A stretch of DNA of 64,000 bases, from assembly GCF_028372415.1 (NCBI RefSeq), contig NC_092872.1:547892205-547956204 (forward strand), written 5' to 3'. The stretch is from Notamacropus eugenii (taxonomy: Eukaryota; Chordata; Mammalia; Diprotodontia; Macropodidae). Shown in pieces: positions 21,031 through 44,225 of the stretch (its first letter is position 1; each line of letters starts with the position of its first letter). A program made the position numbers and the translations under genes. The notes beneath the pieces were generated by a model. The model saw nothing but the letters and a program-made list of their open reading frames with translations, was not told the origin of the DNA and did no database searches.

Positions 21031-24000
21031 CTATTTATAATGTTGTTTCTTTTTAACTGATTGTCCTCTGGAATACCTTTTAGATTAAAGGCATGATTTT
21101 GCAGTTCCAATGAATATTAAGAGTGTGATTATAGTTTGGCTGAGTATTAGGAAATGGGTCCTGGTGCTAGTTCCATGACCTGTAAGTAAATGACGTTTTT
21201 TGTAAGTGTGACTTTGGATAAGTGATTTCCTCTCCCTGGTTCTCCATTTCCTCACCTGAGGAATTTTGGCTGGATGATCACCTAGGCTCCCTTCTGGCTT
21301 AGATGCTGATTTTTGCTTGCAATATTTTTTTCTTCCTTTTTTTGTACTTTCCTAAGGGAGCTTGAGAAGTTTCTCTTCTCTGGATACCTTCTTAAAGCAT
21401 CCCAGCTTGTAACAGTTTAGGAACAAGCTTGCTTGGTGGCTGGGAGACAGACAAACTAGAAGACCTTGAGAAGATCCTTCCAGGCTCAGGATTCCCTTAG
21501 GAATGATACAGCTATCTTCAGCTTATGGGGAAACAAGAAAGGCAATATGGAGTAGTGGTAAAGGCCTGAGATAACCTGGGCCTGAATCTTAGCTCTGTGA
21601 CCTGTATGACTTGTAGCAAGTTACTTTTTGTAAAATGAGGGTGAACCAAATGAGCCACAGATCCCTTTTAGCTTTTCATCCTGTGCCTTTACATCAAAAG
21701 ACCTGGGTTCTAGTCTCAGTTCTGTTGACTTCCTGTGTGACCCCGGGCAAGCCATTTCATAGGCCTCAGTTTCCTTATTTGTAAAATGGGAGATTGCAAT
21801 TCCTGTGCCACCTGCCACAAAGGGCTATTATGAGGATCCAGTGAGATGATTCATGTGGCAATGCTATATAAATGTATATTAAGGCAGGTAGGTGGTGCAG
21901 TGGATAAAACACTCCTTGGACCTGAAACCAGGAAGACTTGTGTTCAAGTTCGGCCTCAGACATGTACTAGATGTGTGAACCTGGATAAATCACTTGACCT
22001 CTGTTTCCATTTCTTCATCTGTAAAGTGGGGATAAAAATAGCATCCTACCTCCCATCATTTTTATGAGGATCAAATGAAATATTTGTAAAGTGCTTGACA
22101 GACTGTATAAATGTTAGCTATTATTATTGATCTATTATTAATTCAGATATTGGGAACTTGCCCTGCTTTTTTCTTTAAAATAAAGGAACAACAAAACTTA
22201 CCAAGCAGAGATCATAGGTATCAAGTCCCATTAAATGGTTTGCTTTTTCTCCTCAGTGTAAAGTAGACTTGGTACAAAGAATGAGTAGGACAAAGGATTA
22301 TATCAGGCACCTCTCATCATATGCCATTTGATCGGGGTCGGAGCTGTCTGGCTCCCAGATGGCAACTGCCCTCATGGGGAGCTGGGGAGACAGTTATACA
22401 CCCCTTTGGATAGCATTACTGGAAAACACCCAAATAAAACCTCTTAGACAAGTCTTCTCATGGAAACTGAATAGAACCCTCCTGACTGATAGGAGAGATC
22501 ATTGACAATGAGTACTGAAAATATCCCATTATGTCTGCTCAACTGCCCTTGTCCTGGTGAGACAGACACGGCACTTCAGGGTCAGAACACATGCTTGGGA
22601 GTGGGATGGGCAGAGGAGTCCATCCTGGGCTAGTCTGCTCCCTCACATGAAGAAAAGGATGAGAGGTGAGAAGAGAAGGGGGAGGAGGAAAGAATGTCCT
22701 TCCTGTAGAAGGGGGATCACTCGTTAAAGGCAGCAGAGGCACAGATGGCTAGAACACTGTAATCCCTCTACCTCCCTTTTGCTTTCCAAATCTACCAATC
22801 AGAATGGTAATCAAATCAACATGACCATTCCTGGAAAGGACATGGCAATCAATTGCCCTAATTCTAAACACTTCTCCCTCTGACTTAACTATCTAAATCA
22901 CTCCTTCCTGCCACTCCTCTCCTTTATGTATGACATTCCTCTTTTAGAATGGAAGCTGCTCAAGCAGACATGTACTATGTACTATTTATTTTATAAATCT
23001 CATTTTATACCTCAAGGGTAGGAACTATCTTGCTTATTTTTTTATTTGTATCCCCCAGTACTTGGCACAAAATTCTTCATTTATTAATTACTACCTTATT
23101 TCATTAGTTTCTCACAACAGTTCTGTGGGTGGGATCTGGAAATATTACCCCATTTTAGAGAAGAGAAAACTGAGGTCTAGAGACTAGCCAGCAGAACTGG
23201 ATGCTAAACCCATATCAAGCTCTAAGGTGAGTGTTCCTTTCCACTACCCCATAATGTCCCCCATTATCAATCAATTAATCACTCAACAAATATTAAATAC
23301 CTACTATGTGCCAGGTTCTGTGCCAAGAACTTAGGATACAAATAATGATACAATCTCTATTCTCAAAGAGCATTCTATCCTATGAATCATTTTTATTATT
23401 GTAAGATATACAGCAAAGAACATTGAAATCCAAATATCTGGGTTTGAGTCCTAGCTCTGACATTAAATAAATGCATGACCTAAGGCACTGTATTAAGTTC
23501 AACCCTGTTGTCAGAAGAAGGTGATACCAGCCTTTTTGTTCATCTACTTCCCATGACCCTCATCTCTGGAACCATGAATTTAGAGACGTAGTGGCCATAC
23601 CACACTAGGGACATAAAGTCAAGATTTTGGCATTTTCCACCCTTGTTCTTAATACTTCACTGACTATACAATCAAGTCTGAACTCCTATGCCTAGAGAAA
23701 TATTTGACACATTTCTACCTCAGTACTTGCTCACTCTGTTCCCCCTGTCTGGAGTGGCTTCTGCCCTTCTTTCCTAGCAGGTCCTTAAGGGCCAACTTTT
23801 CTCCTCTGTGAAGCCTTTCTTGAGTTTGCCATGATGGCTCGCTCCTCTGACTACCTAATTCAAGGGTTTTTCTATCTATAGGGATCCATGGATACAATTT
23901 GGATGGGGAAAAAAATTACATCTTGATTTTTACTAACATTTAACTGAAATTTAGCATTTCCTTCAATTATTTAAAAAAATCTTCTTCTGAGCAGGACTTC

Positions 24001-25085
24001 ATAGGAAATTTGTCTAAAACATAGAGTTTGTCCAGGAGAGTGATGGGTAATCAATCTGGAAATACAGGCTGGAGCCAGACTGGCAAGAAATTTGGGGACT
24101 ATATTCAGATCAAGACAATATTTGCTGACTGATTATAGAATTATCTGTTGAAAGTGGGAAAAGACCTTGGAGGTCATCTTGCACAATCTCATTTTATAGA
24201 ATATGGAAGGAGTACTAGATTTGGAGTTTGAGGTCTTGAGTTTGAATCTGGCTTCTGTACTGTGTGTTTTTGGGTAATGAAAATGGCACCCAGGAGTGAG
24301 CATGTCCCAATTATAAAGGGATCTGGGTAGCCAGGGACAAGGTGGGAAGGGGAGGGTCTGGAGTCCCAGCAACATAGGAATGTAGGGCAGACTTCAGACT
24401 GTGGATCTTCTTACATCTCCTTATACATCTCCCTCTCCTGTTCTTATCTGGGGAAATCTATCCAAACATGAATTCCTAGAATCAAGAGTGCTTGCAGATT
24501 TCAAATGCTATCTCTTCCCTCACCCCCGTCCCCACTCCCACTCTTTTTTATTCCCTCTTTTATTCTAGAGTAGGTTTTGCCCCAAGGAGAGCTAGTGATT
24601 CTCATAGATATTAAGTACAGGAAGATTATTGCATTTGGAGTCAGAGGAACTGGGTATGAATTCCAGTTCTGCTACTTACCTATCTCCTAACTGACCTTAG
24701 GCAACACTCCTGTTCTCTCTGGGGGCCTTAGATTATTCATTCCTCCTCTGTGAAATGCAGGTGTTGGAGATGTTGATCTCTAAAGGCCTTTTCCAATTCT
24801 GTATCCTATGATCCTACTAATAAAAGAAGGAGAAGAGATGAGAAATAGGGGAGGGAAGATAGGAGTAGAAGCAGAAAATAAAGAGAAACAATAAGGCAGG
24901 GATAGTTCAAGGTAGATTATATTTAAGTGCTGAGTATGGTGAAAGTAGAGCCAGTGGGCCACCTGGAAGATGGAACTAACCTATTTGGGAATGGTCAGAT
25001 TTTTTTTTTTCTTTGTTTTTTAGGAACAAACACACCCATTAGGTATCGCAGGTACACTTGGGGATAAGGTTTGTAATGCTTTTCT
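21031..25085. other. Intergenic block: SINEs and L2 3' ends
   Basis: Sense MIR-like copies lie at about 21130-21300, 21545-21650 and 21690-21830. L2 3'-end-like sequence lies in sense at about 22900-23110 and 23640-23845, and antisense at about 23275-23395 (AAATACCTACTATGTGCC). A second class of hAT-type MITE end lies at about 23855-24010 (GGGATCCATGGATAC, CTAACATTTAACTGAAATTT), related to 63508-63670. No gene is seen. Confidence 0.55.
21887..22132 (+). mobile_element. tRNA-headed SINE with MIR/L2-like tail
   Basis: The head is AGGCAGGTAGGTGGTGCAGT, then GTTCAAGTTCGGCCTC, CATCTGTAAAGTGGGGATAA, GTAAAGTGCTTGACAG and ATAAATGTTAGCTATTATTA. It has the same head class as the copy at 15348 but a different tail, so it represents a second subfamily. 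Confidence 0.8.
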
Positions 25086-25089
25086 TACT

Positions 25090-25328
25090 GTGGTTCAGTT
25101 GTGTCTGACTCTTTGTGACCTCATTTGGAGTATTCTTAGGAAAGATCCTGGAGTGTTCTGCCAATTCCCCAGCTTTTTGACAAATAAGGAAACTGAGGCA
25201 AACAAGGCTAAATGACTTGCCCAGGGTCACACAAGTAGTGAGTGAGTATCTGAGGCCAGATTTCAACTCAGGAAAGACTTATTGACTTCTGGCCCAGTGC
25301 TCTCTCTACTGCAACATCTACCTGCCCA
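25090..25328 (-). mobile_element. Marsupial tRNA-headed SINE, antisense
   Basis: In the + direction it begins with TTCAGTTGTGTCTGACTC and GTGACCTCATTTGGAG, passes AAGGAAACTGAGGCAAAC and GACTTGCCCAGGGTCACAC, and ends CTACTGCAACATCTACCTG. It is an inverted copy of the family at 15348. TAATGCT occurs on both sides (about 25074 and 25333), a possible short target-site duplication. Confidence 0.75.
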
Positions 25329-25986
25329 CTCTAATGCTGAACCCTCTAATTGGCCTCCATAATTCTTTATTTTTTATTAAAATGATATAATGTTTTTTTG
25401 AAATCACCAAAGTGAAGACACCAGAAAAATTCACTGATTAGATACTACCCCTAGTCTCTCTAGATCCCTAGTTTAGGGTCAGTTGAAGGTCTGGGCAGCT
25501 AGAGACAAGGTGGGAAGGGCAAGGTCTGGAGCTCTAGCAGCATAGCCATGTAGGACAGACTTCAGACTTTGGATCTCCTTGTATCATGCCTCCTGTTTCC
25601 TCTTCCCATCTGGGGAAATCAGAACATGAATTCCAAGAATCAAAAATACTTGCAGATTTCAAATGCTATCCTCCTCTCTATTCCCTCTTTATTCTAGGCT
25701 GTATTTTGTCCTAAGAAGAGCCAATGATTCTCACAGATCTTAGTTCTCTGATATCAGGTAGCCAAAAGGTTACTGAATTTGAAGAGGAACTAGGTGTGAA
25801 AGTTCATAGTTTAACAGTTAGAAAAGACTGTAGGAAACAATTAGTTCAAGCTTTTCTTTTGGCAGATGAAAACTGAGCCCCAGGAAAGGAAAGTGATTTG
25901 TTCAAGGTCTCATGGCTGGTGGGTCTCAAAGTTGGGATTTGAACTTAATGGAGGAGGGAATGGGTCTCCTACTATTGGGATTCTTC
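25329..25986. other. Intergenic, with a duplicated segment
   Basis: Positions about 25490-25740 closely resemble about 24310-24590: both hold GACAAGGTGGGAAGGG, GTCTGGAG, CAGACTTCAGACT, GAACATGAATTCC and CTTGCAGATTTCAAATGCTA. This is either a local duplication about 1.18 kb apart or two copies of one repeat. An antisense MIR core lies near 25860-25930. No gene is seen. Confidence 0.6.
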
Positions 25987-26181
25987 AGGGACTCTTAACC
26001 TCTTTTATGTCATTGGCCCTCTTTGACAATCTGGTAAAGTCTAAGGACCCCTACTCAAAAGAAAGTTTTTTAAATTCATAAATTAGAATAACCAGGGTTA
26101 GAAAGAAAACCAATTATCCTGAAATAACAGTTATCAAAATATTTTAAAAACAAGTTCACAGACCCCAGGTTAAGAACCCCT
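25987..26181. mobile_element. hAT-type MITE with both terminal inverted repeats
   Basis: The left end AGGGACTCTTAACCT pairs as an inverted repeat with the right end AGGTTAAGAACCCCT. The interior has ACCAATTATCCTGAAATAAC and CAAAATATTTTAAAAACAAG. It is about 195 bp with no coding capacity. TIR type and length suggest a non-autonomous hAT element; this is the best-preserved copy here. Confidence 0.7.
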
Positions 26182-26189
26182 AGGTTAGA

Positions 26190-27285
26190 GGGCTTGTCAG
26201 GGAGGTCAGGGGTTCTTGCATTAGGGAGAAGGCTGAACTAGATGCCCTGTAAGAACCTTTCCCACCCTGCCATCACCTCCTCTATCTGTTTCCCAATTGC
26301 TGTGAAGCTCACACTTACCTTCAGGAACGTGGCCGAGCTGGGATCTCTCCGAATTGCTTAGGGGATGCATGGCAACATCAGCACTGCTGCTCCTTGCAAC
26401 CCTTCAGACCACAGGTGGCAAGAAGGAGCCATGTGTCAGTGGGGCTTTCCTCTGAGGAGGCTTTCTGATAGCATATTTTGCTTAGCTATACACCTCACAT
26501 AAAATTCACTAGGAACCTGAGGATTTATTTTTACCCCATTCATACACAGGTAGCCATCCCTAATCTTATATTTAGGAAGTATACTTTTCTTTAGTCCTCT
26601 CCTCTTGGACACTATTGATTGGATCTACACATTCCTACTTTTTCATTATTTCATGCAACAGGCAACAAAATTTGCCTGGACCCTATTGAATTTCAAAGTA
26701 TACTGTCTGATCTTTCAGTAGCAAAATACCCAGCTCAGTAAAAGGTTGAGTCTTTCTTCTACACAGAGCATGGCCAGTGATAGATAGCTAAGGCCTTCAG
26801 GTAGCACATATTTTCTACCACAAAAAGCCTTTGGGATAGGCAACCCAACCCCCAAGATATACCACCTTACTGGAATAGTTTAAGAAACTGGAAATTTATT
26901 AGTCCTACTGCTCTCTAAATAGATGCACAGTGAACTACTCCATCTTTGAGAATTGCTTGGTTGAAAAATATATCATTGTGTAAACAACTTAGTAATGAAC
27001 CTTTCTAAACTTAGCTAGTAGATTGGCCTTTGAGCCAGACACATACACTATCACCTGGGTTGGGCTTGAGCTCACTCTCCGGCTTAGTAGAACCTATCAG
27101 AAATAGGTTTCCACCGGCATGGCCTTTAAGAATGCAGGGTCACCTCCAGGCACTAAACAGGCACCAGACAGGGGGCTTTCATGACTGCACTATCCCTGTT
27201 CACATCAGTCCTGGGCCCTGCTAAGCAGCTTGCCTCCTCAACTGCTGTGCTGATTAAAATTGGACAGAGAAAGAGCTGACAAGAA
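26190..27285. other. Intergenic DNA before the HPCAL1 3' end, mostly unique
   Basis: No gene or clear repeat family is seen. About 26300-26420 is more G+C-rich and non-repetitive. Open frames are short (for example 27030-27224) and unsupported. Confidence 0.45.
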
Positions 27286-27295
27286 AAGTCATCAT

Positions 27296-27301
27296 TTTAT
27301 T
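27296..27301 (-). terminator. HPCAL1: Candidate HPCAL1 poly(A) signal
   Basis: TTTATT on the + strand is AATAAA on the gene strand, about 1.07 kb after the HPCAL1 stop codon. A further TTTATT occurs near 27500-27505. The choice between them is a guess based on the roughly 1-kb 3' UTR known for the family. Confidence 0.45.
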
Positions 27302-27769
27302 TCAATTAATATCTCTTGGCATTAGGCAGATATTAAATAACACTGGAATGCATAAGATTGATCAACACAGTGACAGTGCAAGGGAGAGGGGGGAGTAATG
27401 TTTACAAAGAGCAGGGTGAGTAAAGTCACTGCCCCTCACTGGAAGCCACATGACCCAGCGCGGGACTTTGATGGAAAAACGCAAGCTTCAGATCATTCCT
27501 TTTATTTCATGATTTTAATACAGGACATGTTGGACCAACCAACAGTAAAAACGAACCTTGAACAAATATGTGCATTCAGGTATTGGACAGTGGAATAGCC
27601 ATAGTAACGGCTGAACATGCATTTCTTCTGAAAGACGGCAAGTTGCAGATGCATAAATACCACAAAACAGTCAGCACTGGGTTAATCACAGGCCACTAAG
27701 GGAGGGAAAAGCTGGAAATGCTATTAGATGCATTAAAGAGGTGACCTTACCATGAAACTGTACTTCACC

Positions 27770-27806
<37 letters not shown>

Positions 27807-27807
27807 A
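27770..27807. repeat. (AT)n microsatellite in the HPCAL1 3' UTR
   Basis: It is an almost pure alternating AT run of 38 bp with a single G at 27794. In RNA it can fold on itself. Confidence 0.9.
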
Positions 27808-28375
27808 TTTATATGTTAAAAGAAAGCGAAGACCATCATCGGATAAGTGCAAGCCATTTTTTCCCAACAAAAAGAAAAAGAATAAAATCATGCACAGGAA
27901 AGGGTTCGTTCTGTCTGCTTTTAGCTTCCAACTCTTCAAACAGTCATTTTCAAAGCAAAATAAATTAGCAAACTGTGGCTCTATTTTATAAAGTCCTATC
28001 TCAGCTCTTCTCATGGTTATTAGGATGTATTCATATGGATTCCCCAAGTGAAGGGAAATGTCTCCCGCCCCTGGGGCCTGAGCCTTCCCTAGCTGTCTGC
28101 ATGAAACATATCTCTAAGTGATATTAGGGCTCTGTAAAGGAATCAGGATGAGAGGAGGAAAATTGAAAATAATTTGAATGACCAAAGGACTTTGGCCCTG
28201 GTATGGATGATGGGGGAGTTGCAGCTGGCCATGTCACTGCATGGAGGGAAACCACCGGACCAAGGGACCTTATCCGAGAACAGCAGAGGAATGGTTGGAG
28301 AAGGCATCCATTTCTGTAAGCAAAGCTGGAATGACAAGCCAGTGGCTCTTTGCAACTGTCCAGATGTGGGCGGGG

Positions 28376-40494
<12,119 letters not shown>

Positions 40495-40744
40495 TCTGTC
40501 CTCCCAGATAACTTAAAGCCTGGAAAACATGGAACTGTGTTCAGTTATCGAATGCTTCCTGTAGTCTCTTTGCAGCATCCAAATGATTTACTTCTCAACA
40601 CTGGAATGGGATGGCTCAGAATCCCAAACTACTCAAGTGAGAGCTTCTCCTCTAGTATATTCAAAACCTTTTCTTTATTTTAGACCCTTCTCTCTCCCTT
40701 TCCCTGAGTCAGTAAGCTCTAGAGTCCATCTTAGCAGTAGCTTT

Positions 40745-41092
40745 CTTTCTTTAAAAAAAATTTTAACATTCTCTTTTTTTTTTAAATTTTGAGTTCTGAA
40801 TTCTCTCCCTCCCTCCAGTCCCTCACCCACTCACTGAGAAGGCAAACAATCATATTAATTATACATGTGAAATCATGTAAAAATATTTCCATATTAGCCA
40901 TGTTGCAAAAAAGAAAGCAAGAAAAATAGAGAGAGTGATAAAATTATATTTCAGTCTATACTCAGACTCCATCAGTTTTCTCTCTAGAGATGGACAGCAT
41001 TGTTTATCATGGGTTCTATGGAACTGTCCTAGATCAATGTATTGATCAGAGTAGCTAGGTCTTTCACAGTTGATCAGCATTACAATACCAGC
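40745..41092 (-). mobile_element. LINE 3'-end repeat, probably L1-type, antisense
   Basis: The + strand reads TTGAGTTCTGAATTCTCTCC, CTGAGAAGGCAAACAATC, ATGTGAAATCATGTAAAAAT, CAGACTCCATCAGTTTTCTC, AGATGGACAGCATTG and CACAGTTGATCAGCATTAC. I know this motif order as a very common marsupial LINE 3' end, antisense here. The naming as L1 is from memory. Confidence 0.55.
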
Positions 41093-41249
41093 AGTACCTT
41101 CCAAATCCATCCCTCTTCTCTACTCCTATTGCTTCAGTTCTAGTACCTCTAGCCCTTGATCCCACCCACCTCCCAACCCATCTTCCAGCTGCCATTTTCT
41201 TTTACCTTTTCTAACTTGTTCCTTTTCTTGAAACTTATCAGTAATTCCC

Positions 41250-41710
41250 TAATGTTTAAACCCTAAATGTGGAAGGCATCCAACTCTTGGGACAACCTAA
41301 GACTTTCCTTTCCAGCCTTATCTTTTATTATTCTCCTCCACACATTCCACACTTTTGCCAAACTGGTCTGCTCTCTTCCCCCGGGACACGTGCTGTATTC
41401 ATTTACCTCCAGGTCTTTCTGGGTTCTCTAGGCCCAGAATATCCTTCCTCCCTCCTTTTGTCTGCTGAATTGCTACTCATCCTTTAAGGCCCAACTCAAG
41501 TTCTGCCTCCTCCAGGAAGTCATCTCCGATCCCCTCTTGAAAGTAATGAATTTTTGCCCATGGCATAGAACTCACCATCCCCTGCCCCTCCCCCTCCCTC
41601 TTTAATGTACTTTTAATGTAACATTGTATGTTATAGTTGTAGACATTAATACACAACCTCCATGTAGAATATTCCATGAGGGCAGGGGCCAAGTCTTGTC
41701 CAAAATTTTT
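41250..41710 (+). mobile_element. L2 3' end, sense
   Basis: CTAGGCCCAGAATATCCTTC, ACTCATCCTTTAAGGCCCAA, CTGCCTCCTCCAGGAAGTC, AATATTCCATGAGGGCAGGG and GCCAAGTCTTGTCC match L2 3' order (host-gene antisense). The final GTAGGCACTCAATAAATG-type end is missing. Confidence 0.75.
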
Positions 41711-41782
41711 ATTTCACAAGAATCTCATAACAAGAAAGGTCCTCCTATGCATTTAGTCCAACCTATAACTGAATAGGAATCC

Positions 41783-42036
41783 CACAGCTAGATGGCAGAG
41801 CGGGTAGAGTCCTAGACCTGGAGTCAGGAAGACAAGTTCAAATTCTACCTCAGACATTTACTAGCTGCGTGACCACAGGCAGGTCACTTGACCTTTGTCT
41901 GCCTCAGTTCCCTCATCTGTAAAACAGGGATAATAACAGCACCCACCTCCCAGGGTGGTTGTGAGGATGAAATGAAATTAATGTCTGTAAAACACTTTAA
42001 GAACTTTAAAGTGTTCTATAAATGTTATTATCATTA
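41783..42036 (+). mobile_element. tRNA-headed SINE with MIR/L2-like tail
   Basis: CAGCTAGATGGCAGAGCGGG, GGAGTCAGGAAGACAAGTTC, CATTTACTAGCTGCGTGACC, CCTCATCTGTAAAACAGGGA, GGTTGTGAGGATGAAATGAA and TTCTATAAATGTTATTATC occur in order. It belongs to the same subfamily as 21887 and 34061. Confidence 0.8.
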
Positions 42037-42084
42037 TTATTATCAAAGGCTGTGCCAGTGGAATGTAAGCTCCGGCAGAATCAG

Positions 42085-42168
42085 GAAAGAAGGCATGGAA
42101 GGGGCAATATCTGAGTTGGACCTTGAAGAATAGGCAGGATTTCAAAGGAAGAGAAAATGAAGAGGAGG

Positions 42169-42218
<50 letters not shown>

Positions 42219-42400
42219 AAACATTCTATATATAAGGGATGACACAAACAAAAGGCCAGAGATAGGAAAGGGCAGAGAGTACATTCAGGGAACACAAAGT
42301 CTAGTTTGGCCAGTGCATAGTATGTGAAAGGAAGTTGGAGAAAGTCAGGTCAAAGACAGGGGTTTCAAGCCAGATTGAGGGGACTTTGAATGCCAAGTTT
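42085..42400 (-). mobile_element. Antisense L2 fragment with GT microsatellite
   Basis: AAAGAAGGCATGGAAGGGGC, GAGTTGGACCTTGAAGAATA, AGGGAACACAAAGTCTAGTT and GGGGACTTTGAATGCCAAG fit L2 in reverse. A (GT)n run interrupts it. Confidence 0.6.
42171..42217. repeat. (GT)23 microsatellite
   Basis: A pure GT run of 47 bp with no interruption, likely polymorphic. Confidence 0.95.
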
Positions 42401-43034
42401 TGATTTTATTGTTCCATCCTCAAGTCATAATCTTATAAACAGAAAGACTAAATCAGATACAAATATTTACAGAACACATGCATAGTGTATATAGGGGAGA
42501 ATCTTTGTTCCTCATTTCGGCACAGTACGATATATACAACGATGTAATATAAACATAGAGTTTGAGCAATTTTGGCAAAGTACGCTAGTAAAGTAGCCAG
42601 ACAAACCCCAGGGGATTGAGTCAATTAGGTAAGAATCAAACATGCTTTCATCTGGGCTTCAAACACCCATTTTACATATTAAAATTCAGCAAACCAAAGG
42701 CCAGGCCCAAACAATCATATGGCCAGAGAACCTGCCAAGCTCTTCCACTTTTTCTCATTTTCCATTTATTCCTCTTTTGTCCAGCCCCTACTAGTCCTCT
42801 TTCTGCTCCAGGGCAAAACTAACACTACCTGCTGCTCATTAATGACATACAGCAAGCTGAGCCCTAGAGAGGGTGTGTTGCCATTAGCTGCTTCTGTGAA
42901 GGAGGCAGCTACCAGCACTTCAGTCCCCAGGGTTACTCTTGCTCCATCAGTCATTCACGTTTGACTCCCTGTCCCAGCTTTGCTGTTTAAACAAACACAA
43001 TTTTCCAGTTTCAGGGAATTTCTACGTGATGCTC

Positions 43035-43056
43035 CTGGCATCCCCTGGGATGCCAG
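43035..43056. promoter_or_regulatory. Perfect 10-bp palindrome, candidate regulatory site
   Basis: CTGGCATCCC (43035-43044) and GGGATGCCAG (43047-43056) are perfect reverse complements with a 2-base spacer. About 50 bp upstream lies a forkhead-like TTTAAACAAACAC. The surrounding 120 bp matches no repeat I know. A dyad protein site is inferred from symmetry alone. Confidence 0.4.
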
Positions 43057-43989
43057 CTGTCTAACTGGTTCTGCTGGTTACATCTAATAGCTGAGGCATT
43101 ATGGTGTGAGGAGAAGAAAGCCTGCTTGGGAAATAAGTGACCTGAGTTTTAGTCTCCAATTCTGAAAACTTCTCAGCTAGAAGACCTTGGGCAAGTCATG
43201 TCCCTTCCTCTGGCTCTCAATTTCCTTACCTATTAAATGAGGTATTTGGAATTGATGATCTTTAACATGTCCTCTGATTCTAACATTTATGAATCTATTA
43301 TAAAACCTGAGAATTCAGGCAGATCTTAGGCAATCTCCACTGAGACATGTATGAGCAGGGTATATTTTCATTTTTAACATATCACAATATGAAGAGGGAA
43401 GAATTAAGAAGACTCCAATACTGGATAATTATAGTATTTCTGCCTTTGATGTCTCATTGTGTTGCGAAAAGGATGCCAATGGAACACGTCTACTAAGTCC
43501 TACTGAATTACGAAGGCTTTGAGTACAGGTCTCAAGGTGGGCCACATGTTTGTTATCCAGCCAAATTCACAGAGGCTCATTACCAGGTTGTCTGTAGGGT
43601 GAAGAATTTGTCAGCAACTTCCGAAAAGCATTTACTAAATTACAGCAGGGCTGAGATCTGTTTTGGTAGAGGAAGCACCAAGAAAGTAACAGAACTCTGA
43701 AGTTATAAATTAAAGTATGAAGAAGTTTTTGCTAAATGAATAAAGTTTTCAGAACCCTATAAAGGCTCATCAGAATCCAAAACAATGAGAAAGAGATTTG
43801 TCTAACCATCCACACAGAAAAAGTAAAGTGGATGAAAAAGCTATTATTCTTCTAGATCATGACATGTATGTAGTAGGGTAGTCTATGAAGTAAGCTCATC
43901 AATACTTATATCTTGTACGAGAATTACAGATACATTCTATCCACTTTCCTTTTTCCAAAAAAAAAAAAAAAAGATTTTAAAATTTACCA

Positions 43990-44225
43990 TTTATCTCTTA
44001 CTTGTTGAATCTAATGGTCTCTTCTCACTCCCCATCCTTCTTGACCTCCCTGCAGCATTTCAAACTATTGAATACTTTCTTCTCCTGGATAATCTCTCCC
44101 CCTTGGGTTTTCATGACACTGCTTTCTCCCGGTACCTACTTCTGTCTGACTTCTCCATTTTAGTCTCCTTTGCTGGATCATCATTCACCTCAAGGCTTTG
44201 TCCTGGGTCCTCTTTTCCCTGAAAA
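43990..44225 (+). mobile_element. L2 internal fragment (ORF2-proximal), sense
   Basis: CCATCCTTCTTGACCTCCCTG, shown here in parts, CATTTCAAACTATTGAATA, TTCATGACACTGCTTTCTCC and AAGGCTTTGTCCTGGGTCC match the L2 segment that also begins the copy at 46530. Confidence 0.65.

Larger units (their letters stand above)
27280..28375 (-). other. HPCAL1: HPCAL1 3' UTR (extent inferred)
   Basis: The sequence downstream of the stop codon is mostly free of recognisable interspersed repeats, unlike its surroundings, which fits a transcribed UTR. It contains an alternating AT tract at 27770-27807. The 3' limit depends on which AATAAA is used. Confidence 0.55.

Noticed and set aside
41978-42295. His/Thr-rich minus-strand frames
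   Set aside because: They are produced by the (GT)n microsatellite.
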